Both the position numbers and the translations under genes were made by a program. This document shows positions 17,092-24,457 of a DNA stretch of 64,000 nt, piece by piece. How positions within the stretch are numbered: position 1 is the first letter of the stretch; each line of letters opens with the position of its first letter. The notes under the pieces are model-generated. The model was not told where the DNA came from and searched no databases. It saw only the letters and a list, made by a program, of their open reading frames with translations. The stretch comes from Halobacteriovorax sp. (GTDB lineage: Bacteria; Bdellovibrionota; Bacteriovoracia; Bacteriovoracales; Bacteriovoracaceae). The stretch covers positions 26,336 to 90,335 of the forward strand of contig PBCC01000045.1 in assembly GCA_002716825.1 (NCBI GenBank), read 5' to 3'.

Positions 17092-18126
17092 TTATTCATC
17101 CCCGTCAAAGAGGTATTCTTCATTGGTATTTCTGCCAGAGTTGCCAAAAGTATAAGTCATAGAGACGCCAAAAGTGAGTTCACTTCTGTCTTGATTGAGA
17201 TGATCAATCCAGCGAACCTCAGCGCCTGCTGAGAGATTTCTTGTAAGTGCAGTTTTCACACCAAGGCCAAGTTCTCTAACTTCATTTTTAATACTGTTGT
17301 ATTCAATGACGACATCAGTTGTTTCACTAACTCTAATCATGCCTCCAATAGTGTAGGCAAAATTACTATTTTGGTGGCGAGGGTTATTTGAAAATAAAAT
17401 GGCTTCGGCCCAGCCAACTAAGAAACCGTCTGTGGTCTCACCGATGAGGCCAATACTCGTTTTTGTTTCCGCTCCATTGCCAGTACCGCTGTGGCCAATT
17501 CTGGCGTGTGAGGCAGTGAGTAGCCAATGATCAGTTAACATTTTAGAGAGACGAACTGAAAGTCCATCAATTTTACCAAGCTCTAAATCTCCAGCACCTG
17601 ATTCGAACGCCGAAATCTCAACTTGATCAAAAATACCAAAGAGACCCTCTTGAAGATCGACAGTGAAACCATAGACCTCTTTAATTTCTTGCAGATCTTG
17701 CATCGGATTATTTTTAAATAGCGGCATCGCTTGGACTTTTTGCCCAAAGGCCATGGGCTGTTTACCAATAACCATGGCGATAGGCTTGCCGCCTACATCG
17801 CGAATCTCAATATAGGCTTCCTTGATAAATTCGCCCAATTGAAATTGCTCGTTGAGTGATAGTGAAGAGTCTTCAAAAAGCGCATCAAGTTTTGTAGTGA
17901 TGACTGCTCTAACTTTTTCTTTGAATCCAACTGAAAGAGAAACGTAAGAACCACTGAGATAAGCATCAGCTTGGCCATCTGTTGAGCCGCGAGCAAATGC
18001 GTTGACTTCACCTTCGATGCCAATATTAAAGTCTCCGCCAAGCAAGCCTGTGTCTTGGGCAAAAACATTTGATAGAGGAGAACTTAGCATTAGTCCGAGA
18101 GTTAAAATGGGTAGGGCACGTTTCAC
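17092..18126 (-). CDS. Porin-like outer-membrane protein
   Basis: 344 residues from a GTG start with AGGAG 5 bases upstream. The signal peptide MKRALPILTLGLMLSSPLSN ends at FAQ. The mature part has regular amphipathic beta strands (AYLSGSYVSLSVGF, AVITTKLDALF, AYIEIRDVGGK, FGVSMTYTF) with Gly/Asn turns, plus a segment VIGKQPMAFGQ typical of large porin-like barrels. The terminal ~20 residues (NTNEEYLFDGDE) extend past the last strand. First gene of a two-gene operon. Substrate unknown; exact barrel family not recognised. Confidence 0.68.
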   Translation of the reverse strand: MKRALPILTLGLMLSSPLSNVFAQDTGLLGGDFNIGIEGEVNAFARGSTDGQADAYLSGSYVSLSVGFKEKVRAVITTKLDALFEDSSLSLNEQFQLGEFIKEAYIEIRDVGGKPIAMVIGKQPMAFGQKVQAMPLFKNNPMQDLQEIKEVYGFTVDLQEGLFGIFDQVEISAFESGAGDLELGKIDGLSVRLSKMLTDHWLLTASHARIGHSGTGNGAETKTSIGLIGETTDGFLVGWAEAILFSNNPRHQNSNFAYTIGGMIRVSETTDVVIEYNSIKNEVRELGLGVKTALTRNLSAGAEVRWIDHLNQDRSELTFGVSMTYTFGNSGRNTNEEYLFDGDE

Positions 18127-18278
18127 GGCTACTCCTGCGAGATAGAATTAAAAGATAAACAATAATAGCGCGTAGCGTTAAAATATCAGGCCAGTGTGTA
18201 AGACTTACATAGGCTAAGCGTTGACAGAGTGCTTAAGTCATTGAAATGATAAATCAAATTACTTTCAAAGGAGAACCT

Positions 18279-18872
18279 ATGTTCTTGAAATCATTGGCCA
18301 TTCTGGCAAGTCTTCTCGTTTCTAGTGCGGTTTTTGCGGCACAGTTTGATATCACTAGCCCTTATAATGTTCGTGTAGAGCGTGAGATGCAGGCTCAGGC
18401 CTTCTTTACTGACGACTCTGGAACTCGCATTGACGTCACCGGCGAAGCAACCTTTTCGACTTCAGAGTCTTACCCACAATACTCTAATGGTCGTTTCTTG
18501 GTGCGCCTACCTAACTTTGGTTATGGCACGACTCACTCTTTTACTGTTTATGCCAACTACACTGATGATGCGGGTGTGACTTACTCAGCTCAAAAAAGAG
18601 TTCAAGCAGATCTAACCCCAGATTATATTAATATTCAGGGACCAAGCTACGTCGCCTCGAGATCATCGGCCATGTTTAGAGCAGTTGGTTATTATAATGG
18701 TCGCTCTGCCGATCTAACGAATCGTGGTTCTTGGTTTGCGATGCATGGACGTATGAGTGGCAATGGTTATTACTGGGCACCACAAGTTATCCCTGGCAGA
18801 GGCACAATCTATGACAATATTCGCTTCAACTTTGCAGCTAGATCAACGTCATACTCAGTATACGTACAGTAA
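18279..18872 (+). CDS. Exported all-beta protein with two Ig-like halves, unknown
   Basis: 197 residues from ATG 18279, supported by AAAGGAGA 6 bases upstream and a signal peptide MFLKSLAILASLLVSSAVFA; the longer frame from 18246 includes the SD itself. The mature part looks like two bacterial Ig-like modules: one with VEREMQAQAFFTDDSGTRID and VTGEATFSTSES, a second with GPSYVASRSSAMFRAVGYYN and LTNRGSWFAMHG. It is rich in Tyr, Ser and Arg. Such modules mediate cell-surface or periplasmic contacts. No enzyme motif is visible. Confidence 0.72.
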   Translation: MFLKSLAILASLLVSSAVFAAQFDITSPYNVRVEREMQAQAFFTDDSGTRIDVTGEATFSTSESYPQYSNGRFLVRLPNFGYGTTHSFTVYANYTDDAGVTYSAQKRVQADLTPDYINIQGPSYVASRSSAMFRAVGYYNGRSADLTNRGSWFAMHGRMSGNGYYWAPQVIPGRGTIYDNIRFNFAARSTSYSVYVQ

Positions 18873-18875
18873 AAA

Positions 18876-19271
18876 TTGAGCCTTTGGAGCAGCTTTAAAA
18901 GTTTCTTCTCTCACGCGCCTTCATACTCAACCTTTTTAGAGCTTGGGTATAAGGCGCGAACTTATAATGGCGATTTCATTTTTTCTCGCTCTTACGACTA
19001 TTGCTTCGTCAACATTCATCAAGGTGTTGAACCCCATAATAAAAAATTTGGCCACCTCATAGACTTCGAAATTGAAGATGCATGCATCATTATTTCCTTT
19101 AAAGAAGATACGATGCTTAAGCGAAAGCAGATTGACCAAATTAGAGAACTTTTTGATTTTGTCTACGAGCGCGAAATATTTTTGTTCTGTATGAACAAGA
19201 ATATGGACTTTAACGATGAGTCAGTATCAAAGATAGCGAGAGATCTTCACAGCTTACTAATGTCTTCCTGA
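18876..19271 (+). CDS. Hypothetical cytoplasmic protein
   Basis: 131 residues from a TTG at 18876, three bases after the preceding stop and without an SD, so the start is uncertain and coupled translation is likely. The composition is that of a real protein: aromatic-rich, with alternating hydrophobic stretches (YCFVNIHQGVEP, IDFEIEDACIIISFKED) and a helical C-terminus (IDQIRELFDFVYEREIFLFC). No signal peptide and no recognised domain. Its last 25 bases overlap the 3' end of the convergent Hpt gene. Confidence 0.55.
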   Translation: MSLWSSFKSFFSHAPSYSTFLELGYKARTYNGDFIFSRSYDYCFVNIHQGVEPHNKKFGHLIDFEIEDACIIISFKEDTMLKRKQIDQIRELFDFVYEREIFLFCMNKNMDFNDESVSKIARDLHSLLMSS

Positions 19272-19540
19272 TAATTTTTAAGGAGAGACTCGTACTCGTT
19301 CAGTAAACTATTTATATTATCCATAATAACACTTTCTTCTAACTTGGCGCCAATTGCTCCAAGCTCTGGTAAGCCGTAGCTTCCAGCGTTGCCAGCGAGT
19401 TTGTGACCAATTTTCTTAATGCCCTCAAGATCATTTGAAGAAACCAGTGAACGCAGCTCTAGAAGCTCCTTTGAGCGGTTCTCAAGATAGCCTGGAATGA
19501 GCGGGAGAAGTTCTTCAGGGATGTTTTTTAGAGATGAGAT
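19247..19540 (-). CDS. Hpt (histidine phosphotransfer) domain protein with a non-standard start
   Basis: A single frame of 97 codons ending in TGA at 19247 encodes an Hpt domain. The phosphorylatable His is in KKIGHKLAGNAGSYGLPEL (~residue 46), preceded by the helix YLENRSKELLELRSLVSSND and followed by AIGAKLEESVIMDNINSLLN, the normal four-helix pattern. It shuttles phosphate between a histidine kinase and a receiver. There is no ATG, GTG or TTG between the upstream in-frame stop and the domain; the best candidate is ATC at 19540, which has GGAG (19548-19551) 7 bases upstream. The gene is divergent from the response regulator at 19660, a plausible partner. Confidence 0.72.
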   Translation of the reverse strand: MSSLKNIPEELLPLIPGYLENRSKELLELRSLVSSNDLEGIKKIGHKLAGNAGSYGLPELGAIGAKLEESVIMDNINSLLNEYESLLKNYQEDISKL

Positions 19541-19600
19541 AGGAGTGCTCCGCGTAAAAATTAAAATGAGAATACTTAATACTTGTTATTGCTCCATTTT

Positions 19601-19629
19601 CTGTCAACGATTACAATTTAATTTATAAT
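19601..19629 (+). promoter_or_regulatory. Candidate promoter of the response-regulator operon
   Basis: CTGTCA (19601-19606, four of six -35 consensus bases), 17-base spacer, perfect TATAAT (19624-19629). The surrounding 60 bases are very AT-rich. It lies 30 bases before the TTG start at 19660. Confidence 0.5.
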
Positions 19630-19659
19630 TGTTTGTATATTTGTTCCTAGGAGATCGGC

Positions 19660-20358
19660 TTGTCTAGAGCGACCATTCTGTTAATTGATGATGATCCTGA
19701 TCTTCAAACGTTGCTTGAAACAGTCTTAACTCCGACTTATGCACTCTTTCATGTTGATAATTTGAAGAACGCTAGAGACTTTATCAACCGAAGTGTACCA
19801 GACCTAATTTTATTAGATGACGAACTTCCCGATGGTCGCGGCATTGAAATGTTTAATAATTTGAAAAATGTTGAAGGTGCCAGACAGACGCCAATTCTCA
19901 TGCTGACAAAAAAAGGTGCGGTTGAAAATAAAGTGGCTGCCTTTGAGTTGGGTGCGGAAGATTATATTACAAAACCATTTGAACCACTTGAAGTGATGGC
20001 AAGAGTTCAACTGCGATTGAAGCATAAAAAAACAGACTCATCGAACTCTGGTTCATCCAGGTTTGATGATCTTGAACTTGATGTTCCAATGAGTAAGGCT
20101 TATCTGCATTCTGGTGAGTCTAAAAATGAAATAGACATGACCCCAATTGAGTTTAAAATTCTTTATTTGCTAGCTTCAAAAAAAGGCGAAGTACTTTCAA
20201 GAAGAGATATTCTTAAGGAAGTTTGGGGTGAGTCTCAACATGTGATTGAAAGAACAGTCGACCAACATGTAAGTAAAATCAGAAAAAAACTTCAAGAGAG
20301 CACTTATACAGTTAGATCGGCGCACGGTCGCGGCTATGCTTTTGTGAAAAATATCTAA
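19660..20358 (+). CDS. OmpR-family response regulator
   Basis: 232 residues from TTG 19660, with AGGAG 6 bases upstream. The receiver domain has the acidic pocket DDD (10-12), phospho-acceptor Asp53 in LLDDELPDG, and the conserved Lys in YITKPFEP (~105). The C-terminal winged-helix DNA-binding domain (from ~135) shows MTPIEFKILYLLASKKGEVLSRRDIL and VIERTVDQHVSKIRKKL, then the wing HGRGYAFV. It is a phosphorylation-controlled transcription factor. No histidine kinase is adjacent; the divergent Hpt protein and the coupled HD-domain protein are likely partners. The stop overlaps the next start (TAATG). Confidence 0.93.
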   Translation: MSRATILLIDDDPDLQTLLETVLTPTYALFHVDNLKNARDFINRSVPDLILLDDELPDGRGIEMFNNLKNVEGARQTPILMLTKKGAVENKVAAFELGAEDYITKPFEPLEVMARVQLRLKHKKTDSSNSGSSRFDDLELDVPMSKAYLHSGESKNEIDMTPIEFKILYLLASKKGEVLSRRDILKEVWGESQHVIERTVDQHVSKIRKKLQESTYTVRSAHGRGYAFVKNI

Positions 20359-21707
20359 TGTCTAGAAAAGCACTATTTTTAACAGATAATAACGTTCTTG
20401 GAGATGTCTTCGCAGCTAATTTAAAAGCTTATGTTGACCTCCATGTTGAAACGGTCGATTCACTTGAGAACTTTCAGGCAAATGCGTCGGGGCCGTGGGA
20501 CCTGTTCATATCGATTTCTATGATTACGGAACAAGATGCTGCTAAAGAGGCTTACGGGATTGCTCAAGGAAGCAATAAAGATACTCCTTTTATTGTTGTA
20601 GGCCAAAAAAGTGAGCTGAGTAACGCTAGTGAGGTTGTCACCGTTGCCGGCAATTTAGATATTAAGTCTTTGGTTAAGACTGTGGCCGGTATTTTTAAAA
20701 TTAGCGCTAAGGATATGATGGGTATTGAGGTACCAGAGCATTTCCCAATGCCAATAAAGTTATTCCAATACCTAGATAGTGCTCCATGCGATGTTTTCGT
20801 CCAAACGAATAAGAACCCCAAGGTGCCAGAGTTTGCCAAAGTCTGGGAGAAAGGCGTTATCAGACGCCATGTCATTAAAGAATATATTGATCGTGGAATT
20901 GAATTTCTCTTCGTTCCGGCCGCTGATCGTTTAAAGGTCATCAATATCGCCTCCACTCAGGTCGTAGAGGCCCTTGATAATCCAGAGCTCTCTAAAGAAG
21001 AAAAGCTTGATCTACTCGAGCAAGGCTTTGAAGTTGTAGCGGCAAGATTAACGGATAATCCAAAGGTATCGGCCGAAGTTGTAACCATTTCAAAAAAATG
21101 TATTGAACAGGTAACTGAAGTCATTAAAGAGTTCCCAAAACTAAAGTCACTGCTGGCAGGCCTAGCAGAAAATAAATCCCGCTATCTCTACTTCCACTCG
21201 ATTCTAGCAACCTATATTTGTAATCACGTTGTGAAGTATATTTCTTGGGGTGGTGAAGGTCACAGCGAGAAGATTTCTTTTGTTTTATATTTTCACGATA
21301 TCTTTCTTGTTCCTATTTATAACAAGTACCCTCAGTTTAAATTTGAAGAAGAATTGGTTTTTAATAACCTACTGACTGATAAAGAAAAAGAAGTCGTTGT
21401 CGGTCATGCTCGTATGGCCGGAGAACTGGTAAAAACCTTCCCAAGAGTTCCTATGGGAGCTGATGCTATTGTGACTCAGCATCACGGTGTTACGTCAGGT
21501 AGTGGGTTTACGCTAGATTATCGCGATGATGTCTCTCCACTGGCGAAAGTGATTATCGTCGCAGAAGCTTTTGTAGACGAGATTATTACGGTGAAAGACG
21601 ATGGTGGCACACCTGATCGTACTGCGATACTGGCAAGTCTTCGCGCTAAATTTCCAAGACATACCTATATCAAGATAATCGATAGCTTAGAAAACCTTCC
21701 AATTTAA
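20358..21707 (+). CDS. Receiver-like / degenerate HD-GYP-type protein
   Basis: 449 residues. Residues 1-115 look like a receiver fold (KALFLTDNNVLGDVF, PFIVVGQK) but the phospho-acceptor region reads DLFISISM, with no obvious Asp. A middle domain (~125-205) contains PMPIKLFQYLDSAPCDVFV, also present in the convergent paralogue. The C-terminal HD-like domain keeps FHDIF (~312) and VVGHARMAG, but the GYP box is altered to QHHGVTSGSGF, lacking the E-x2-D and GYP residues. A c-di-GMP sensor or scaffold rather than an active phosphodiesterase is the likely role. ATG overlaps the regulator's stop; its own stop overlaps the convergent HD-GYP gene by 4 bases. Confidence 0.82.
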   Translation: MSRKALFLTDNNVLGDVFAANLKAYVDLHVETVDSLENFQANASGPWDLFISISMITEQDAAKEAYGIAQGSNKDTPFIVVGQKSELSNASEVVTVAGNLDIKSLVKTVAGIFKISAKDMMGIEVPEHFPMPIKLFQYLDSAPCDVFVQTNKNPKVPEFAKVWEKGVIRRHVIKEYIDRGIEFLFVPAADRLKVINIASTQVVEALDNPELSKEEKLDLLEQGFEVVAARLTDNPKVSAEVVTISKKCIEQVTEVIKEFPKLKSLLAGLAENKSRYLYFHSILATYICNHVVKYISWGGEGHSEKISFVLYFHDIFLVPIYNKYPQFKFEEELVFNNLLTDKEKEVVVGHARMAGELVKTFPRVPMGADAIVTQHHGVTSGSGFTLDYRDDVSPLAKVIIVAEAFVDEIITVKDDGGTPDRTAILASLRAKFPRHTYIKIIDSLENLPI

Positions 21708-23065
21708 CCCTTAATTGCTTTTATCAAAATAAGCATCGGCTCTTTGAAATTTCCCACGTTAAAGGGAGCTTTCATTTCATTAAGTATTCGAATAATTGAA
21801 GTCATATTGACTTTACTTGCGGCCAACTGATTCACAAAATAATGAGCAGTGATAAAAACACAGCTTACAGTTGTCAGTTTGTTGGAGTTTAGTTTTGCCG
21901 GAAAACCCGTACCATCCGGAAGTTCGTGGTGCTGTTCAATAATAAATTCTGCATCAGAAAAACCTGAGAAAAAGTTTGCAATGGCCGCAGCTTTTCTGGG
22001 ATGTTCGCGGTAGTTCGCCTGAGCTTCTTCAGGATACATCTCCATATCGGGATGATCAAAGCTTCCCAGCCTGAGCATTTCTTCTTGCTCTAGGTGGGTG
22101 TCATGAATAAGAGCTGCTAGTCCTAATTTCTTTTTAGAGAGATCTGAACTCCAGCCTAGACCTCTACAAATAGCTTCACAGAAATAAAATATTAATATGC
22201 TTCTTTCAGCACTATCACGATGGGCGAAAGGAAAGCTTTGAAGCAGCTGTGGGAAGTCTTGATAAGAACCATAGGTTTCATGAACTGAGGTAATGATTTT
22301 GTCAGCAAGTTCAATAACACCTTCATTGACTCCAATCTCTTTGACGAATTGCTGTAGAATGAGCGCGCCTGAAATCTGACTTTCAAGCATTTTTAAAGGA
22401 GGAAGCTCTCTGGATAAATTATTCATAACTCTTTTAAGAGAGTTTTCTAGAAATTGTAGGTGCTCGTCTTTTTTTAAATATAAGAATTTTATATTTCTTT
22501 TTGATAGGTCTTGGATGGCGGATTGTGAGTAAGGAACATCTTTTGAAAAGGCTTTAATAAACTTGGTTCGAGTCAGTTCAATAAAACAATCAAAAGGAAT
22601 TTTATCAAAGAGGTAGAGGTTTCTAAGTTTGATCGGTAAAAAATCAGCTCGGTCGACCTCAATAACTGATTGCTCAAATTCTTCTTTTTTTGCCCAGTTC
22701 AATGATTTTTGAATGCACTCTTTAAATCGAATGATGTCATAAGGTTTTTCAAAAATATCCATGGTTTCACTTTTTAGATAAGTGTCACCTTTAATACGAT
22801 TTTTTAAGACGTGAGCTTCACCGATAAAAATGATTGGTCGGTCGCCACTATTTTCAATAACATTTTCGGCCAAGGACATTGGGTCTTCATCCTTCATTCC
22901 TGCGTCAATAAGGATGAGCCCAAATGGACCTTCAAAGGAAAGAAACTCAAGCGCATCTTTAGTGTTTAAAACACACATCAATTCAATTTTTGAAAAGTGA
23001 CTAGCGAAGATTTTATGTAATAAGGCCCACTCTTCTTGATCGTGGCAGACGAACAAAGCTTTCAA
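21704..23065 (-). CDS. Receiver-like / HD-GYP domain protein
   Basis: 453 residues from TTG 23065, with GGAG 6 bases upstream. A receiver-like domain (1-120; GLILIDAGMKDEDP gives a possible phospho-Asp, and FEKPYD the conserved Lys) is followed by the same middle domain as the convergent neighbour (LPIKLRNLYLFDKIPFDCFI) and an HD domain with ALIHDTHLE, EHPRKAAAI and HHELPDGTGFP (~376). The last is HHExxDGxGYP with Phe for Tyr, so catalytic metal ligands appear kept. Predicted c-di-GMP phosphodiesterase under phospho-relay or protein-protein control. Same domain order and length as the 20358 gene, hence a likely inverted duplication. Confidence 0.85.
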   Translation of the reverse strand: MKALFVCHDQEEWALLHKIFASHFSKIELMCVLNTKDALEFLSFEGPFGLILIDAGMKDEDPMSLAENVIENSGDRPIIFIGEAHVLKNRIKGDTYLKSETMDIFEKPYDIIRFKECIQKSLNWAKKEEFEQSVIEVDRADFLPIKLRNLYLFDKIPFDCFIELTRTKFIKAFSKDVPYSQSAIQDLSKRNIKFLYLKKDEHLQFLENSLKRVMNNLSRELPPLKMLESQISGALILQQFVKEIGVNEGVIELADKIITSVHETYGSYQDFPQLLQSFPFAHRDSAERSILIFYFCEAICRGLGWSSDLSKKKLGLAALIHDTHLEQEEMLRLGSFDHPDMEMYPEEAQANYREHPRKAAAIANFFSGFSDAEFIIEQHHELPDGTGFPAKLNSNKLTTVSCVFITAHYFVNQLAASKVNMTSIIRILNEMKAPFNVGNFKEPMLILIKAIKG

Positions 23066-23170
23066 TGATGCTCCAGTCTTTTTTAAAAAACGTTCAACTT
23101 AAAGACCTGCTCATTATAGGTGGTGACGCCAAATTTCTCAAATTGATGAATTATCCACGTAAGTTTTTAT

Positions 23171-23683
23171 TTATGCGCTGCTGGCCCTAGGTAGCCATTC
23201 TTTCCACTCTTTGGGGTCATCCCTTCGTATTTTAAGACATAGACCGGGTGACCAGGAAGGTTGTTTAGGAGTTCGTAAAAGCCTCATGCCCATTTGTTCG
23301 GGCGTTTTGTTGGCTTTTTTCAAATTACAGGGATGGCAGCAAGCGACGACATTCTCCCATGAAGTTCTGCCACCTTTACTCTGTGGGATGACATGATCAA
23401 AGGTCAATTTATGAAGGGGAAACTTATCAGTGCAGTACTGACATTGAAAATTATCTCTTAGGAATAAGTTGAACCTCGTGAATTTCACGTGTTGATTATT
23501 TTTGTGGCGAGCAAATAGCTTGATGATTTTTGGTAGGTTATAGGCTTGTGTGACTGTGCGAACTTGTTTGTCGTTGTATTCTTCAACGATTTCAGCTCGA
23601 TTGGTAAGAATCAATATCATGGCCTTTTGCCAAGAAACGATCCTCACTGGAAAGTATGTATTATCCAGCAGTAGGGCCCGCAT
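23171..23683 (-). CDS. HNH endonuclease family protein
   Basis: 170 residues, ATG with AAGGAG 8 bases upstream. Begins ALLLDNTYFPVRIVSWQKAM, the usual N-terminus of a widespread bacterial HNH family. The nuclease domain has CQYC, FDHVIPQSKGGRTSWENVV (the HNH core: DHVIP ... N) and CCHPCN, so the structural zinc ribbon and catalytic His are present. Stand-alone members are common in chromosomes; the DNA target is unknown. Not linked to a restriction system, phage or CRISPR here. Confidence 0.88.
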   Translation of the reverse strand: MRALLLDNTYFPVRIVSWQKAMILILTNRAEIVEEYNDKQVRTVTQAYNLPKIIKLFARHKNNQHVKFTRFNLFLRDNFQCQYCTDKFPLHKLTFDHVIPQSKGGRTSWENVVACCHPCNLKKANKTPEQMGMRLLRTPKQPSWSPGLCLKIRRDDPKEWKEWLPRASSA

Positions 23684-23740
23684 ACGCGCAACTCCTTATC
23701 TCATCAGCACATCCGTCTTAGTGTGCTCAATATAATGATA

Positions 23741-23758
23741 TCATAAGCTTACTTATGA
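23741..23758. repeat. Inverted repeat upstream of the HNH gene
   Basis: TCATAAG / CTTATGA with a 4-base spacer CTTA, 57 bases upstream of the HNH start and 45 bases after the hydrolase stop. No T run follows, so it is more likely an operator than a terminator. Confidence 0.3.
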
Positions 23759-23803
23759 GGGATCTTACAAATTCTCATTAGGCAAAGGTGATCAGGTTTG
23801 TCG

Positions 23804-24457
23804 CTAAATATCTGATTTTATGAAGTTGCTTAGAGCATTGACGAGGGTCTCGTTAGGTTTAAAACTGGCGTGATAGGGACGTGGGTAAGTTGAGTTAAGT
23901 GCTAGCGTTTGCGCACCAAGAGATCGGCCAAGGTCAATTGTCTTTGTCGCATCAAGCAGCTCATCGTGACGATGAATAATCATCAGGGATTTATGACTTG
24001 GTAGTCTTTTAGGTACAGGCAGATTCTCCTTGATACTTTTGTACATTCCAAGTGGAAGAGTTCGAGCACATCTATATTCTGGCTTATTAAAACTTGGAAT
24101 AGGTAGTCGATCAGGTAAATAATCTAGATAGGCTAAAAAGCGAAAGAGGCTCTTAAAGTAAAAAGCAGGGGAAAGCATTATTAAACATCCAACTTCTTTG
24201 TTATTTTCATTGAGTGCATTAATCAGTAATGGAGCACTAATTGAGTAACACAAAACCATTGAGTTCTGATCAAGGGAAGCACACCACCGGTTAGCATCAA
24301 GCTCCCATCTGTGCCAGTGATGAGAAGTCATGTTTAAAAGCTTTGGGTTTTTGTGATCATTTAATGAATGAATAACCGGGTCAAAGCTTAAGGCTTTGGC
24401 AAGTGGAAGCATGGCCGTAGGCTTTAAGTTAAGTCCATGAAAGAGATGTAGCTTCAT
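23804..24457 (-). CDS. Alpha/beta-hydrolase-like protein
   Basis: 217 residues, no signal peptide. The fold is suggested by an N-terminal strand LHLFHGLN, a nucleophile-elbow-like CYSIS (Ser in place of GxSxG, with Cys replacing the first Gly and Ser the last), a late HRHDELLDA supplying the acid, and YHASF near the end supplying the His. It could hydrolyse an ester or peptide. Its start overlaps the stop of the 796-residue exported protein by 4 bases (ATGA), so the two are coupled and probably functionally linked. Family assignment is moderate. Confidence 0.65.
   Translation of the reverse strand: MKLHLFHGLNLKPTAMLPLAKALSFDPVIHSLNDHKNPKLLNMTSHHWHRWELDANRWCASLDQNSMVLCYSISAPLLINALNENNKEVGCLIMLSPAFYFKSLFRFLAYLDYLPDRLPIPSFNKPEYRCARTLPLGMYKSIKENLPVPKRLPSHKSLMIIHRHDELLDATKTIDLGRSLGAQTLALNSTYPRPYHASFKPNETLVNALSNFIKSDI

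Noticed and set aside
23171..23683. HNH nuclease as part of a defence island
   Set aside because: No restriction, methylase, helicase or toxin-like genes surround it; it is the common stand-alone chromosomal HNH family.
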